This document shows positions 1 to 11,273 of a stretch of 53,626 nucleotides of DNA, piece after piece (within the stretch, counting starts at the first letter, position 1; each line of letters starts with the position of its first letter). The position numbers were made by a program, and so were the translations under genes. The notes beneath the pieces are model-generated. The model was given only the letters and a program-made list of their open reading frames with translations, did not search any database and had not been told where the DNA came from. The stretch spans positions 1-53,626 of the forward strand of contig MU616700.1 in the NCBI GenBank assembly GCA_025201705.1, in the 5' to 3' direction. The DNA is from Dissophora ornata. Its lineage: Eukaryota; Mortierellomycota; Mortierellomycetes; Mortierellales; Mortierellaceae.

Positions 1-198
1 AAAAAAAAAGAGAAAAAAAAAACATTGTTTTGCGGGTGGTGGGAAAAAAAAGCGAACGGAAGCTGGAGCAGCTGTTGACAGCCAGGGTCCGGTCTTCCCG
101 TGTCATTCTCACTGCATTTGCATCAGATTATTCACTCGCTGCACCTTTTGTGATCTCATTCCGATTCCAAAGCGTTGTGACGCCGAAATTCGTTTGTG

Positions 199-3100
199 AT
201 GAATCAATCGGTCCGTGTTCCTGCTTCCGCCAGTGTATTGCCTCGGACAACCCGGCCTGTCACCTTGGAGACAACGACGGCCACTGATACTGGTATGGTT
301 GCCTCCTTTGGGAACACACGTTATTGAAAAGTGTGCGAGTGTGTTGGTGTGTGTGTTGTGTATGTGAAAACGTGTTGGATGGTGCAGCTAATAATGCATA
401 AGGCTTTTTCTCCCCCTGTCCTGCTCTGCAGACGAGAACAACGCCAGCAACACCACGGGCTACACCATGACCACAACCATCACGACCAACACGACCAACA
501 CGTCCAGCAACAACAGAACAACCAACCCTCAAAGTACTGGAATCACACAAACACACGCACCACACCCAGCACGAGCAACAAACGAACAGCAAGCACATGG
601 AAGATCCGCCTCCTTTCCTCCCTCCAACGTATCTCCTCCCGTCGCCTCGACTTTTCCCACCTCTTCTTCTTCTCTCTCTCCTTCTCTGCCGCCCTCCTCC
701 TCTGACTCCCCGGCTTCTTCTGCTTCTTCTTCCACTTCCTCCACCCCTCTTCTGACTCCCTCTCGCACACCTCACACACCTCACACACACTCCGCCCCTC
801 TGACATCCTCAATCGCGCAACCAGCCTTTTCCGCTCAGGGCAACGACACCAGCAACAGAGACCGCAATAGTGGCAACAACAACAGTAGCGAGGCCCACAA
901 CCTTAACTCCAAGCACGCAGACGAAAAGCTCCCTTCCTCCGCACACTCCTGCTCCTCTGCCCCCTCGGCCTCCGTGCAACAGCTCGTACAACAACGGCCA
1001 CATCATAACCCACACCAACAAACACAAGAGTCCAGCCAGGCAACACAAAGACCGCCCAAGCATCAACAGTCCTCATCACTATCTTTGTTCGCACCCTTAT
1101 CTGACCCGTCTTTGCCGCCGTCGTTCTCTGCGGGGCCATCCCATGCACGTTATCCGCAACACCAACGCTATCCACACAGCCTGGTCTCTCATCCATCCTT
1201 TACCCCTCGTCCTCCCGCTCCTCTTCCTCCTGGAGCAATTCCCCCAAGTATGACCCCATACTACCCTGCTGCCGTCTTCTTCGGGCCTAACGGCGAACAG
1301 TTCCCCGTGGGATATCATGCACCTCCTATGACCTTGCCGTACGAGCATCAACAGCACCCGCGCCAACAACGCCCCTCTGGACACCATCAACAACAACAGC
1401 AACAACAACAACAGCATCCTCAGCCTCGTCCCCAGCATACGCTCCCGCAACAGCATTCTCTTCAACAGCATCCAATACAGCATCATCAACAGCCACAGCA
1501 TCTACAGCATAGTCATGCCCACCAGGGCGGGTCCTTCCCTGTCCACGGACCAACCAGTGCACCTTTATCTTTTGTCGGTGCAACAGTCAAGCCAGCCAAC
1601 TCATCTGGACAGTCAACGATTGAAAGTATTTCCACGCCAGATATGCATCAGCTCGAGTCCTCGGCGTCACTTGAAAGCATAGAGTCTAGCTCCTCTGGAT
1701 CCTCGTCTAGAGACAACGGTGATTTGGAGGGAGGCGAGACAAACAGCCAGGAAAATGGCTCCAGCAACCCTTCTCCGTTGACTCCACCGGTGACATCTCG
1801 CGTCCATGCTCCAGAGAATCAAGGTCCAGCGCAACCGCCAGCGTCGTCGTCTTCTCCCGCGGTGTCACAGCAGAACCAGACGTCACACCGTCCAAATCCT
1901 CCCAATAGTACCGCGAAGGAAACACTGCCCACCACCCGGACTGCTGCAGACACAGGCACTGAAGGCACTGAAGAGCCTGCAGCTGCTGACTCAAGCAGCG
2001 CTCTGACTTCTCATGCAACTGCAGGTGATGAGGATACTGGCGCTGTTGACTCTGCAGTCGACACAGGTGAAACAATTGCTGGTCAGGGGCAGGCTGGAGA
2101 AGACCTGGGACGAGAACGCGACAGTGGACAGCAGCATGGCCAGCATGATGAACAGAACTCCTCGCCAACTCTGCACTCTAAACAGCAGCAGCAGCAGGTG
2201 ACATCGCCATCCGCCACTGCTCATCAACAACACTTGCAGCCATTCTCTCAGTACTCGACCCCGTATCCCGGTCCACACCAGACAAGTCCGCACTCTGGCC
2301 CATATCAGTCGCCATATCCTCAGCCCTCTCATCGATCAACTCCTTCGTCGCCTTACTACCCTGTCCGTCAGAACCCAAGTCACTCAAAGCCGTTCTCGGG
2401 ACAGCAGGGCCAGGGACCGGGTGTTCATGGAGCAATGGCTCTTCCCCCAGGTCCTGTCCCTGGACACCAAGGCTATGGGCTGCCTCCTCCATTCTATGGT
2501 CACGCCATGACATCTGCTGCACCATCGCCAGGATCACGTCGTCCAACCGTCTACCCAGGTCAAGCGCCAACCCCCCCTGGGTCGCACCCGCTTTCTCTTC
2601 CTGGAGCCCGACCTGGCCAACAATATCACCCACCCGCGGGATATAAACATCCGTACCCAAATCAAGGGTTCCCTCCGGATTATCAGCACCCAGGATACTA
2701 TGCAACACCAGACGGATGGCGACCTGCACCCATGCCAACACTTCAAAAGAAACCAAAAGAGTTGGACAAAGCCATGTGGGTTGGTAATGTGCTAAACGAC
2801 ACGACTATGGCGGAATTACAGGCCATCTTTGAGGCAGAGCCAACAGAGGCGGAGGGTGACATTCAGCATGATATCCCAGAGGTAACTCTTTGGTGACTGA
2901 TGAAATCGTGTCAACTGATGTTGACAAATTGCTAAAATACCTGGACCATATTATGCCTTCTTCTTCCTTTATACAAACAACACAGAGTATATTCATTCTA
3001 TCAAAATCCAACTGTGCTTTTGTGAACTACTCGAGCCACGAGGCCGTTGATCGTGCTGTTCGCCGCTTCCACGATAGAGAGTTCAAGAACACTCGACTTG

Positions 3101-6033
3101 TATGCCGTCCTCGCAAGGAGCCAGGGGCTGATCCATACTCCAACAAGATGACACCCACAGGCCGCTATCAGTCCCAACACCACGGGCAGCAACACCACGG
3201 GCAGTCACCGTACATGCCGGACGCCATAGGATACTACGGCAGCGATCACTCTCTAATGGCACAACGGATGGAGGGTAATGATCTTTCTGAGGCGCAAGCA
3301 AGAATTGAGCGAATGCGTTTAGAGGGAAGCCCTGTGTTGGACAATAGCTCGTCGAGTGGAGGAGAGGGCTCAGCCTTGGGAGGGCAGGTCCAGCTGCAGC
3401 AGCTGCAGCAGCAGCAGAAGCGCAAGGACAACAACGGAGGTGTTAAAAAGTCGCGGTCGTCTTCATCCCTGGACCATGCCGAATCACGGTACTTTATCCT
3501 TAAGAGTTTAAACGAGGAGGATCTCAAGCTGAGTGTACAATATGGGGTATGGGCTACACAGGACCACCTTGTACCGGCTCTCAACGACGCGTTTGCGGTA
3601 AGCTATGTGGTCGCCGGGCAATACTATTGAAGTTGTGTTGCTGTGAGCTACCTGGTGTGTATACTGACCTCTGGTGCTACTTTGTGCTCTGGTCGTGTGC
3701 CCTCTGTATCTCATTAAGAACACAAAAAACGTGTACCTTGTGTTCAGCGCGAACAAGAGCGGCGAATTCTTTGGCTACGCTCGGTAAGTTATCACGATGT
3801 GTGGATGCTCTTTTTTTATTCTGTGGTGGCTCTCAGCCTTTTTGTCTCCGACACTCTCTGCAGGTCGATGTAGGACGAAGCATAACACAGTCTGAATGCG
3901 CATACTTTGTGGACTGGTTAGGATGATGGCGCAAATCCCTGTCGAAAACGAGACTGCGTTCGCGGCTGGCAAGGAGAACGAGATATGGCAACCCGCCATG
4001 GATATCCCACTGTCGCCGGAGATGAGGGCGGCCATGCTCGAGGAGATCGATCAAGCAGCACGCGAGGGCAAAAAGACCACGAATGAGGAGGCGGGGGTCA
4101 TTGCGCGTAACTCGACGACGACAAAGTCATGGGGGATCAGGTTTCCTATCCGGTGGATCCACGTGTAAGTGTGTCTGCGTCGCGCAAGAGACGACGCACG
4201 AGCCCATCGTGGCATATGTTTTGACTTGGTATTTCTTTTGCTTTCCCGCCCTTCCTCTGGGTTTCACGGAGCATGTGATTCTAACGTGGACGCGTGTGTT
4301 CTCGTCCCCCTTTGTCTCCGTGTCGATTTATTAGTCACAAGGTCCCCTTCTCGAAGACAACGCACATGCTGAACCCGCTCTACGAAAACAGAGAGGTCAA
4401 AGTCTCCAAGGATGGCACCGAGATCGACCCGGTCGTCGGAGAGCAACTCGTCAGTCTCTTCAAGAAATCCAACCGTAACAGGCGAGGCCGGAGCAGTGTG
4501 TCCGGCCCGGGAAGCAGATCCAATTCCGGCGGCAGTCGCCGTTCTAGTGTTGCTGGAGAATCGTCATCTTCGCTGGCACCTCCACAATCGCACAGGAGCG
4601 CGTCCTCGCGGCGATCGAGCATCCTGAGCACGAGATCGACAGGCTCTGGCGGAGGAGGTGACAGGCGCTCATCTACTGACCCGTCGCGGACACATGGGCC
4701 TAGCTATAAGACCATGCACTCTCCCATGCACGTGCCGAACAGAGGTCAGTTTGGTGAAGGAAACCAACTGCATGGTGGTGCAAGTGGCTACCGTGGCCCT
4801 TCTCGTCATGGCCACTACGGGTCGCACAGCAGCCATGGATCGAATACGTCTCAGGGACCCTATACCGCAGATCAATATCCGGATCAGCAAAGAGCGGGAT
4901 GGGGCTCGAAGCCAAATTTTAGAGGAGGCGGTCCAGGCGGATATGGCCCAGCATCAGCGGGTGGCTCGACAATGCAAGGAGGGTATTATCAGCAAGATAT
5001 CCCCAGTGGTCATCGCAAAGGCAGCGGCGGTCCTGGCGGAGCTGGAGGGAAGTACAATGCATCCTACCATTCATCGCCCCAGCATGGTGGTTATGAGCAC
5101 CCACCCTTCCACTCGTCGCACACACCTCGACGACACCCTGGACCTCAACACCAACATTACCATAATTCATATCGATCAAACATCACATCATCTGGTGTCG
5201 ACTCTTCGCTGACTGGAAATGCAGGATACAAACATACCCAAGGTGGGACATCGCCGGGAACGGGTCCTTTACATGATCAAGGCTATGCAGGTGGTGGCGG
5301 ACCAAGGACTGGACATCCCACAGGCGGACATATTCCACCGAATCAGCTTGGCGGACAACCGGTCCCGCCACATCCCAATGTGTATGCTGGACAGGGTCCA
5401 CCAGGAGGGTACCCTGCGCCATTCCCTCCGCCAGGCTATCCTATGATGCCGCCCTATATGGGATTCCCGTATGTGCCTGGCCCGAATCCATTTATGCATG
5501 GTGTAATGGCGTGGCATCCTGGACAAGGCCCACCCATGCCCGCAGGAATGATACCCGGCGCTGGAATGATGCCTGGACATCCGACATCCATGCCACCTAT
5601 GATACCTGGAGCAAATGCGGAGGGTCATGGAATGGAGGGTATGGTGCCACTGATCGGATATGACGGTGTCACCTATGGATATATCCCAGCTGAAGAAGCT
5701 TATCATCAAGTAAGGATTTTGTTTGTTGGATTTTTTCTGGCAACTGAGACTGCAAGCTCAAATTATTAATCGACGTGATTTTTCCTGTAGCCTGTATTCG
5801 GCTACATGCCTCAAGACCCTCACGCTCGTGATCAAGCCGAGCTTGAGGCCGATGTACAGGGTGATGGAGACGACGAAGCGATTGGCAATGGCGCTGAAGA
5901 GGACATGTATGAGCCTGGATCAGAAGCTGATGAAGCCGAAAGCGATCAACCATCCGGAGAGTACCAGCTTGAATCTCCTACTTTGACGGATCCAAAAAAT
6001 CAGCTGGCTGAGGAAATCAGTACAGTCAATTAG
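199..6033 (+). CDS. RRM-YTH domain RNA-binding protein (m6A reader type), 7 exons, 1,693 aa
   Basis: Exons 199-292, 432-2881, 2986-3597, 3719-3783, 3922-4164, 4335-5709 and 5791-6033 join in frame with GT..AG introns. The ATG at 199 follows an in-frame TGA at 178. Residues about 45-800 are Q/S/P/H-rich and probably disordered. An RRM lies at about 812-890, with RNP2 MWVGNV and RNP1-like KSNCAFVNY on either side of intron 2. A YTH domain lies at about 1014-1199 (SRYFILKS, YGVWAT, VYLVFSANKSGEFFGYAR, FPIRWIHV, KVPFSKTTHMLNP). It resembles nuclear YTHDC1 more than YTHDF, especially in the PFSKTTHMLNP and KDGTEID stretches. W1037 and W1096 match the YTHDC1 cage tryptophans W377 and W428. An insertion of about 30 residues follows W1096. 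By family, it should bind N6-methyladenosine in RNA. The Gly/His/Pro-rich C-terminus ends at a TAG that may be premature. Domain identity is firm; exact splice sites need RNA-seq. Confidence 0.9.
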
Positions 6034-6058
6034 GAACACAAGTGGTCAGACATTACTA

Positions 6059-6503
6059 CAGTCTACTCTCCATAAAACGGAAGTGCTGGGACCAAACAAT
6101 TCTTCGGTTTTACACAGAGCTCCGTTTTATACGGCGATTATTATTATTTTTTATGTACCAGCTGGCTAGACTTGCTTTTTCACTATCCATCTTCGTCTAA
6201 ACACCACCCATATGCCCATATGCCACTGAAAAGAACAAAACGCAATTCGCTGAATGATGCTCAGCAAGAAACAAGCGGAACCCAATATCACTCTGAGAGA
6301 CTTGATAGCATGGGTAGAGGGCCAGTATGGATTTAAGGTGGGCCGTACTGCCGTATCAGACACTCTCACTACATATTTCTCTGCATAAACGGCGTGTGGG
6401 ACAAGTTGACTGAATAGCGATGAAAATCACGTAGTGAATTTTTTGGAAATCCAAGTGTCGAATGTGTTACTCAAGCGGGTGTTGCTATAACGGGGCCCGA
6501 CTG
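6059..6503 (+). mobile_element. Deleted pogo/Tigger-like DNA transposon remnant
   Basis: A 445-bp block is flanked by TA on each side (6057-6058 and 6504-6505). It begins CAGTCTACTCTCC and, read from the other end, CAGTCGGGCCCCG. TA target duplications and CAGT-type ends are typical of pogo elements of the Tc1/mariner superfamily. The left end repeats ATAAAACGG and its complement CCGTTTTAT. Inside, 6254-6388 encodes the distal part of a CENP-B/pogo-type helix-turn-helix (NITLRDLIAWVEGQYGFK, then VGRTAVSDTL). The proximal part (KRTKRNSLNDAQ) lies just upstream in another frame, so the transposase start is frameshifted. No DDE catalytic domain is left. The two ends share little beyond CAGTC, so the right boundary is less sure. 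Confidence 0.6.
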
Positions 6504-6650
6504 TACGTCCACTCCTGCTGCTTCAGGAGAGGATGCGTCGCGACAGCAACAATCGGCGCCGTCGTCAACATTTTCATCTCCGTCGACGTTGATTCCTGAA
6601 CCTGATAGTGGCTCACCAACCAAGGCGAAAGCCTCAGAGTTTGAGGATGG

Positions 6651-6702
6651 ATTGAAGGATAGAAAGGAGAAAGAGGATTGAAGGATAGAAAGGAGAAAGA
6701 GG
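6651..6702 (+). repeat. 26-bp perfect tandem duplication
   Basis: Positions 6651-6676 and 6677-6702 are identical. The unit length is not a multiple of three, so it shifts the reading frame of the coding-like tail around it and introduces a TGA. The sharp, undecayed repeat suggests a recent event. Confidence 0.9.
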
Positions 6703-7074
6703 ATTCAAAGACGAAGTTGGCAGTAGCAAATAACGACGCTTTGGCAGGCGAACATCAGCAACAGCAGCCTGGTCAAAACCGGAAGCGAAACTCGCGATCG
6801 CGATCAAGAAACGATGCTAGGGTAGAGGCCACGCGGGGAAATGAGAACGGAACAGACTAGTCGCACATTCATTGTTATAGAGATATCCGCTGTGTTATTC
6901 TTTTTATTTCTAGCAGTGCCATTACTGAATCCCGATAGAAGCAGCAACACCTCTGATGTTTATCCTTACTTGTGCTTCGTTTCTATGCCGCTGACTATGG
7001 TCAGTAAAAAAAACACCTTCAAAAGATGTGACATTATGGGAGCACATGCCATTCAAGTTGATAAATACATTCGT

Positions 7075-7080
7075 TTTATT
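7075..7080 (-). terminator. Candidate polyadenylation signal of the sulfatase gene
   Basis: AATAAA on the minus strand, about 36 nt downstream of the sulfatase stop codon. This is a sequence match only. Confidence 0.45.
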
Positions 7081-7115
7081 GTTCTTCTAGCATGATTGTG
7101 ATGATTTTTTCTTAT

Positions 7116-8965
7116 TTACAGCTCGGTATGCTGCTCAGGGATGGTCCCTTCGTTCGAGGTCAGGTAATACTGGATGCAGTCCTTAAACGCAAACTTTGGC
7201 AAGTTGGCGTAGAACTGGTCATACTTCTTGTTCAATGCATCTGTCAATGAGTGCACACCACCACTATTGCCCTCCTTTTCATCGACCTTGCTGTCCAGCT
7301 GCTTGTTGTCTGGGTGGATCACAGACCAGGGATCACGGCAGGTGGGACCTTTGCAAGTCCTGAGGACGTTCAACAGCGCATCGAGGCGGTTCAAGAGCGA
7401 AGCTTTAGTCTCCTTGTAGATGTTCTTGATCTGGAACGGATCCTTGACAAGATCGTAGTACTCGTGTTCGCCTGTGCACCAGACTGTGTACAACAAGTTA
7501 TAGCCCTGGCCGATCAACCTCACAGATTTGTATGTGTTGGTATTAAATGTTGAAGTTGTGTTCTCCATAAATGCCTGGGCCCAGAACTCGACGGCGAAAG
7601 CCTCGCTGGGCTGGTCCTTTCCGTAAACAGCTTTATTCTCCAGGACCGGGATCGAATGGGCATCCAACTCTTCAGGAACAGGCAGACCTGCCAGCTTGAG
7701 GACCGTAGCAGGGAAATGAGTGTGGGTCGCGACAGCGTTGCTCTTGGCACCCTTCGCAATTCCAGGTCCGCGGATGATGAAGGGGATATTGGAATCTTCC
7801 TCGTAGGCGGTCTGCTTTCCTGAAAACATGCGATGGGTTCCCAGATGGTAGCCGTTATCGGTCGTGTAAACGATGTAGGTGTTCTCAAGTTGGCCGTTAT
7901 GCTCCAGGCGCTTGATGATCCGCTCCACCAACTCGTCGGTCGCCTGCAAAGACTGAAGTCGCGCTCTGTAGATGGCATCGATGGCATCGACTTGAGAGTC
8001 GTTCAAGCGGGGCAAAGATCCGATCCACGAGACCTTATCATTCTTTTCAGGGTTGAAGCTTGGGTGCCTAGGAGCCTTGAGATCTTTGAACAATCCCTCG
8101 TGACGCTTTGCAGGCACAGGAGGTGTAAAGACAGTTGCATTGGGTGTAATCCAAACCTCGTCATGGGGGGCCGTGGGCGAAATAACGAAGAGAAAAGGGT
8201 TCGACTTGTTCTGAGCGAGTCCATCGAGAATCGCAATAGACTTGTTAGAAATGATATCGGTTTGGTAAACGCCAGTATGGGGTTCGAGAGGCCCATCGTT
8301 GGTAGCAAAGACTGGGGTATAGAAGGTGTAGATGTTGGGGGCGACAAGAGGTTCCCAATGAGCCTTGTCGAACCCCTTGGGAGCGCGCTTGAGCGTTGGG
8401 GAGACGCCATTAATGAATTTCCCAATATAGTTGTTGGAGTACCCAGCGGCCTGCAACCATGTTGGGAGCCAGTCTTGTTCGATGTTCTGGGATACGAACT
8501 TGGTGTAAGACCCTAGAATAGGCGGGATATAGTCGGAAGCAACAGCAGCAATGAGTTATCAATTATTTGAGGATTGAAAAATAAAAACAAAATAAAATGG
8601 GGTTACTTACCATGTGGAGGCGCCTCATCCGTCACGTTATGGTTATGAGCAAACTGTCCCGACCACAATGAAACGCGACTTGGACAGCACATAGCCGTTG
8701 TCGTGTAATAGTTTGTGAACTCGGTACCCTGGTCACGAATGTACTTTTTAACCAAGGGCAAATGATCCAATGAGTTCATTCTTCGGTCCTGGTCATCGGT
8801 CAAGAACACGAGAAAATTCGGTTTCTGGTGTCCATGGCCGTGGTGGTCACTCGAAGTCTCCGAGGTGCCAGCGAGGGGTTCTTGGGTTACGGAGGCAGAG
8901 ACGAGTTGAGAGATGGAGAGGATGGCAGCGGGGAAGGCCGCCGCCAGGAAAGAGATGGTCTTCAT
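7116..8965 (-). CDS. Secreted sulfatase (arylsulfatase / N-acetylglucosamine-6-sulfatase-like), 583 aa
   Basis: Two exons, 8965-8611 and 8512-7116, are joined across a 98-nt GTAAGT..CTAG intron in phase 1. Residues 1-24 form a signal peptide. PNFLVFLTDDQD holds the metal-binding Asp pair (D57, D58). C93-C94-P95-S96-R97 is the sulfatase signature, with C93 the cysteine expected to become formylglycine. SPTAPH (about 232-237), TTDNGYHLG (D337, N338) and K351 complete the usual active-site set, so the enzyme looks intact. By family it hydrolyses sulfate esters outside the cell, often to scavenge sulfur. Sequence around the signature (CCPSRVSLWSGQFAHNHNV) recalls fungal arylsulfatases; the substrate cannot be assigned. 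A TATA-like box lies about 100 bp upstream. Confidence 0.92.
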
Positions 8966-9060
8966 GGCTTTTATGTTACTTCTTGCAGTTGGCGAGCGGC
9001 GGGTATGGGAACGAGAATGACCTGGGGTAGCAAAACAGAAGAAAGAGTGCGGATAGCCAG

Positions 9061-9070
9061 GGTTATATAC
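9061..9070 (-). promoter_or_regulatory. TATA-like box of the sulfatase gene
   Basis: The minus strand reads GTATATAACC here, about 100 bp upstream of the sulfatase ATG at 8965. Placement fits a fungal core promoter, but a match this short is not proof. Confidence 0.4.
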
Positions 9071-9112
9071 AAGTTTTTAATGTTACCCAAAGCGGGAAGG
9101 GTATACAGATAA

Positions 9113-10230
9113 TCGAAGACGCGATGGCGTGGATGGCGGAGCTTTGCCCAACGGGCAGGATACTAGCGAACGTGGCGTCAATGAGCAGAAGGAATTACTG
9201 ATGGGGGATTACCCGCGTACAGTGCTGTATGCTACGTTTGCTATGTGACGACGATACGCTGGTGAGAGGAATGTAGACGAGAAATGATACGATTGTATCG
9301 TTGAACGTTAAAACGAGAAGAGCAAAGATCTTGCCGAAGCACGCGTTTGAGAACCCATCTTTTAGGATTCCCAACTCTAACGTTGTAGCCAAGTCGTTGC
9401 TCCAAATGCAGGGACGGATATGTGGCACGTCTCTTCGATGTGTGCACTGAATGACTGCCGATGAAGAACGACAAACTTATTCACCAGGAGAAAGGAGCCC
9501 AGTGCCACCAAAGCACACAGTTGCAGCCCGAATCGCGTCATCCCACAAAGAAATGTAAACATTTCTTGTGAGCGTCTCGTCTAGCGCACGCTAACAAACT
9601 CAAAGTGAAAGCCAAGTCTAATAGCGCAAGATCTCTTGTTCATTCGGACAGATCTTGCTTTTCTGTCCATATTCGCGGTCAAGATTGCTTGCCATAACCG
9701 GCTGTACAATTTCCCTTCTACTCAATGGCGACATTTCTCAACGACCAAACATCATTTTCATTCTCTGCTTCTCCATGTTTATGCGCCTTTCTCTTACGGA
9801 ATGTGGGGCAAAAGAAAAAGAAATTCATGCGCGCCATCCATACTATCCTTTATTCCATGCGTCGATGCTATCGATCAAACCCTCTCCTTGTTCCTTCTTT
9901 GTCAATGCTTCAAGTGTTCCACCCAAACATTTTTCCTTTCACTGCTCACACCATAGAAATAGATCACGTGGGATAGCATGGACAGCAGGGCCGGGTAAAA
10001 TGAAATCCCCCCATTGTTCTCTGTGTGCAACTCGCCATCTAGGGTCATTCACCCACCATGTTCCTGTATTGATCTCTGTGAGTGATACGAGTGTCGAAGA
10101 AGATGACCGTTACGTCAGGAGATACTATCAGCGAGCGCGTCTAAATAAAGCAATAGCGCGCATATTGATCTCTCTCTTTCACTTTCACTCTTTCACTCTC
10201 ACTCTCTCTCTCACTCTCTCTCTCTCTCTC

Positions 10231-10288
<58 letters not shown>

Positions 10289-11273
10289 TTGCTTGTATTC
10301 GCTGTTGCGGTATATTCTCGCTTTCCCTCACTCTCACCTTGTCGATTTGAACGCCACTTCCCAGGCGATCATCTATAACATTCTCTCTTTTTCCTGTCGC
10401 CTATATTCAGGCTGCGATGTGGATGTCTTGTCGCTCCGAGTTTTCTTTGAACGAGCATTGTCAAATAGATACTACTGTCCAGTTGGCTAACCCCGACGAA
10501 GAATGGTCAAAATTCCTTGGGTGGTCGTATGACAGCTACCTTCAGCCGAAAGGGAATGCTCTTATCATGGCCTGGTATGCGGTGAATGCTAGTAGCCCCC
10601 AGGCCCAATGCCAATACGAGCCGAACGACGGCGAGCGAGTGTTAGGAGGCAATGTGATAGAACTGGGCTGCACTAGGCTCTTTCAGACAGTTCAATTGCG
10701 CAAAGCATCGCCTCTGATATAGGCGCACATAATGCTCTGTACACTGCCTCGAAATAATAGCTGACATGGTCATGTTACAGATCGGCGCACAGACGGGCGC
10801 AGACTGGCGGCGCGTAAATAGCACAATCGTTTTGGTTCAGGCTACTAGGTAGTGAGGTTGAACAGATTCAGAATCGAACATTCAGAGTGCTTCGATGTAT
10901 GGCAACCACTCAGACCACCAGGTAAAAGCATGGCAATCAACGCTAGTGATCTGCTTAAGATCGTGCCCTACTACTTTGCATCTGTGTTCATGTGCCTGTA
11001 CAACCCAAGCAAGTCGACTGCGGACGGTGTTACCATCGTTCCGCACCTTTAATGTGTGTCTTTCACAGCCACATCCTGTGACATCCTTTATTTTTACCCA
11101 CCCTTTCATGCACAACTGAAAACTGTTCCACATCTCTCCCTCTTCTTGTCTTCTCTACACAACCAACTCTCTATTCATCATATACCCTTTCTTCTCCTCG
11201 TCTTTGATCGTTTGTCACTTTATTGTTTCGTTCGTCAAATCCATCGCGTCCGAACCAGCAAACTAAAAAAAAA
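9113..11273. other. Intergenic stretch with no convincing gene
   Basis: About 2.2 kb between the sulfatase promoter and the first F-box gene. Several open frames occur on both strands. One at 10417-10722 (+) encodes 101 residues (motif WSKFLGWSYDSYLQPK), but I find no recognisable domain and no splice partner. The frame spanning 9655-10350 is mostly a translated CT microsatellite. The last 200 bp are pyrimidine-rich, as expected for a promoter or 5' UTR of the gene at 11274. Confidence 0.5.
10168..10286 (+). repeat. CT/TC microsatellite
   Basis: Roughly 120 bp of CTCT with occasional TTCAC interruptions. The final part from about 10235 is uninterrupted for about 50 bp, implying high copy-number instability. 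Confidence 0.95.

Larger units (their letters stand above)
6034..6860 (+). pseudogene. Decayed coding tail downstream of the YTH gene
   Basis: Past the YTH stop, the same frame resumes after the transposon at 6059-6503. If one TA target copy and no element are assumed, the frame runs from the TAG through about 60 open codons rich in S, Q, P and E (for example QQQSAPSSTFSSPSTLIPEP). It then stops at a TGA created by a 26-bp tandem duplication at 6651-6702. Ignoring one repeat copy, the frame stays open to the TAG at 6858, ending in an R/S-rich stretch (NRKRNSRSRSRNDAR). This could be a former C-terminal extension of the YTH protein, or a 3' exon reached by splicing around the element: a possible donor at ATCA|GTACAG near 6018 and an acceptor CTTCAG at about 6535 also keep frame. 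Low-complexity composition makes homology hard to prove. Confidence 0.45.

Noticed and set aside
30..287. 85-codon frame at the left edge
   Set aside because: The real first exon of the YTH gene lies at 199-292 in another frame and joins exon 2 exactly.
260..790. 176-codon minus-strand open frame
   Set aside because: Shadow of the low-complexity S/T/P-rich exon 2 of the YTH gene; R/G/C-rich with no motif.
9655..10350. 231-codon frame
   Set aside because: A third of it is translated CT microsatellite; no domain.
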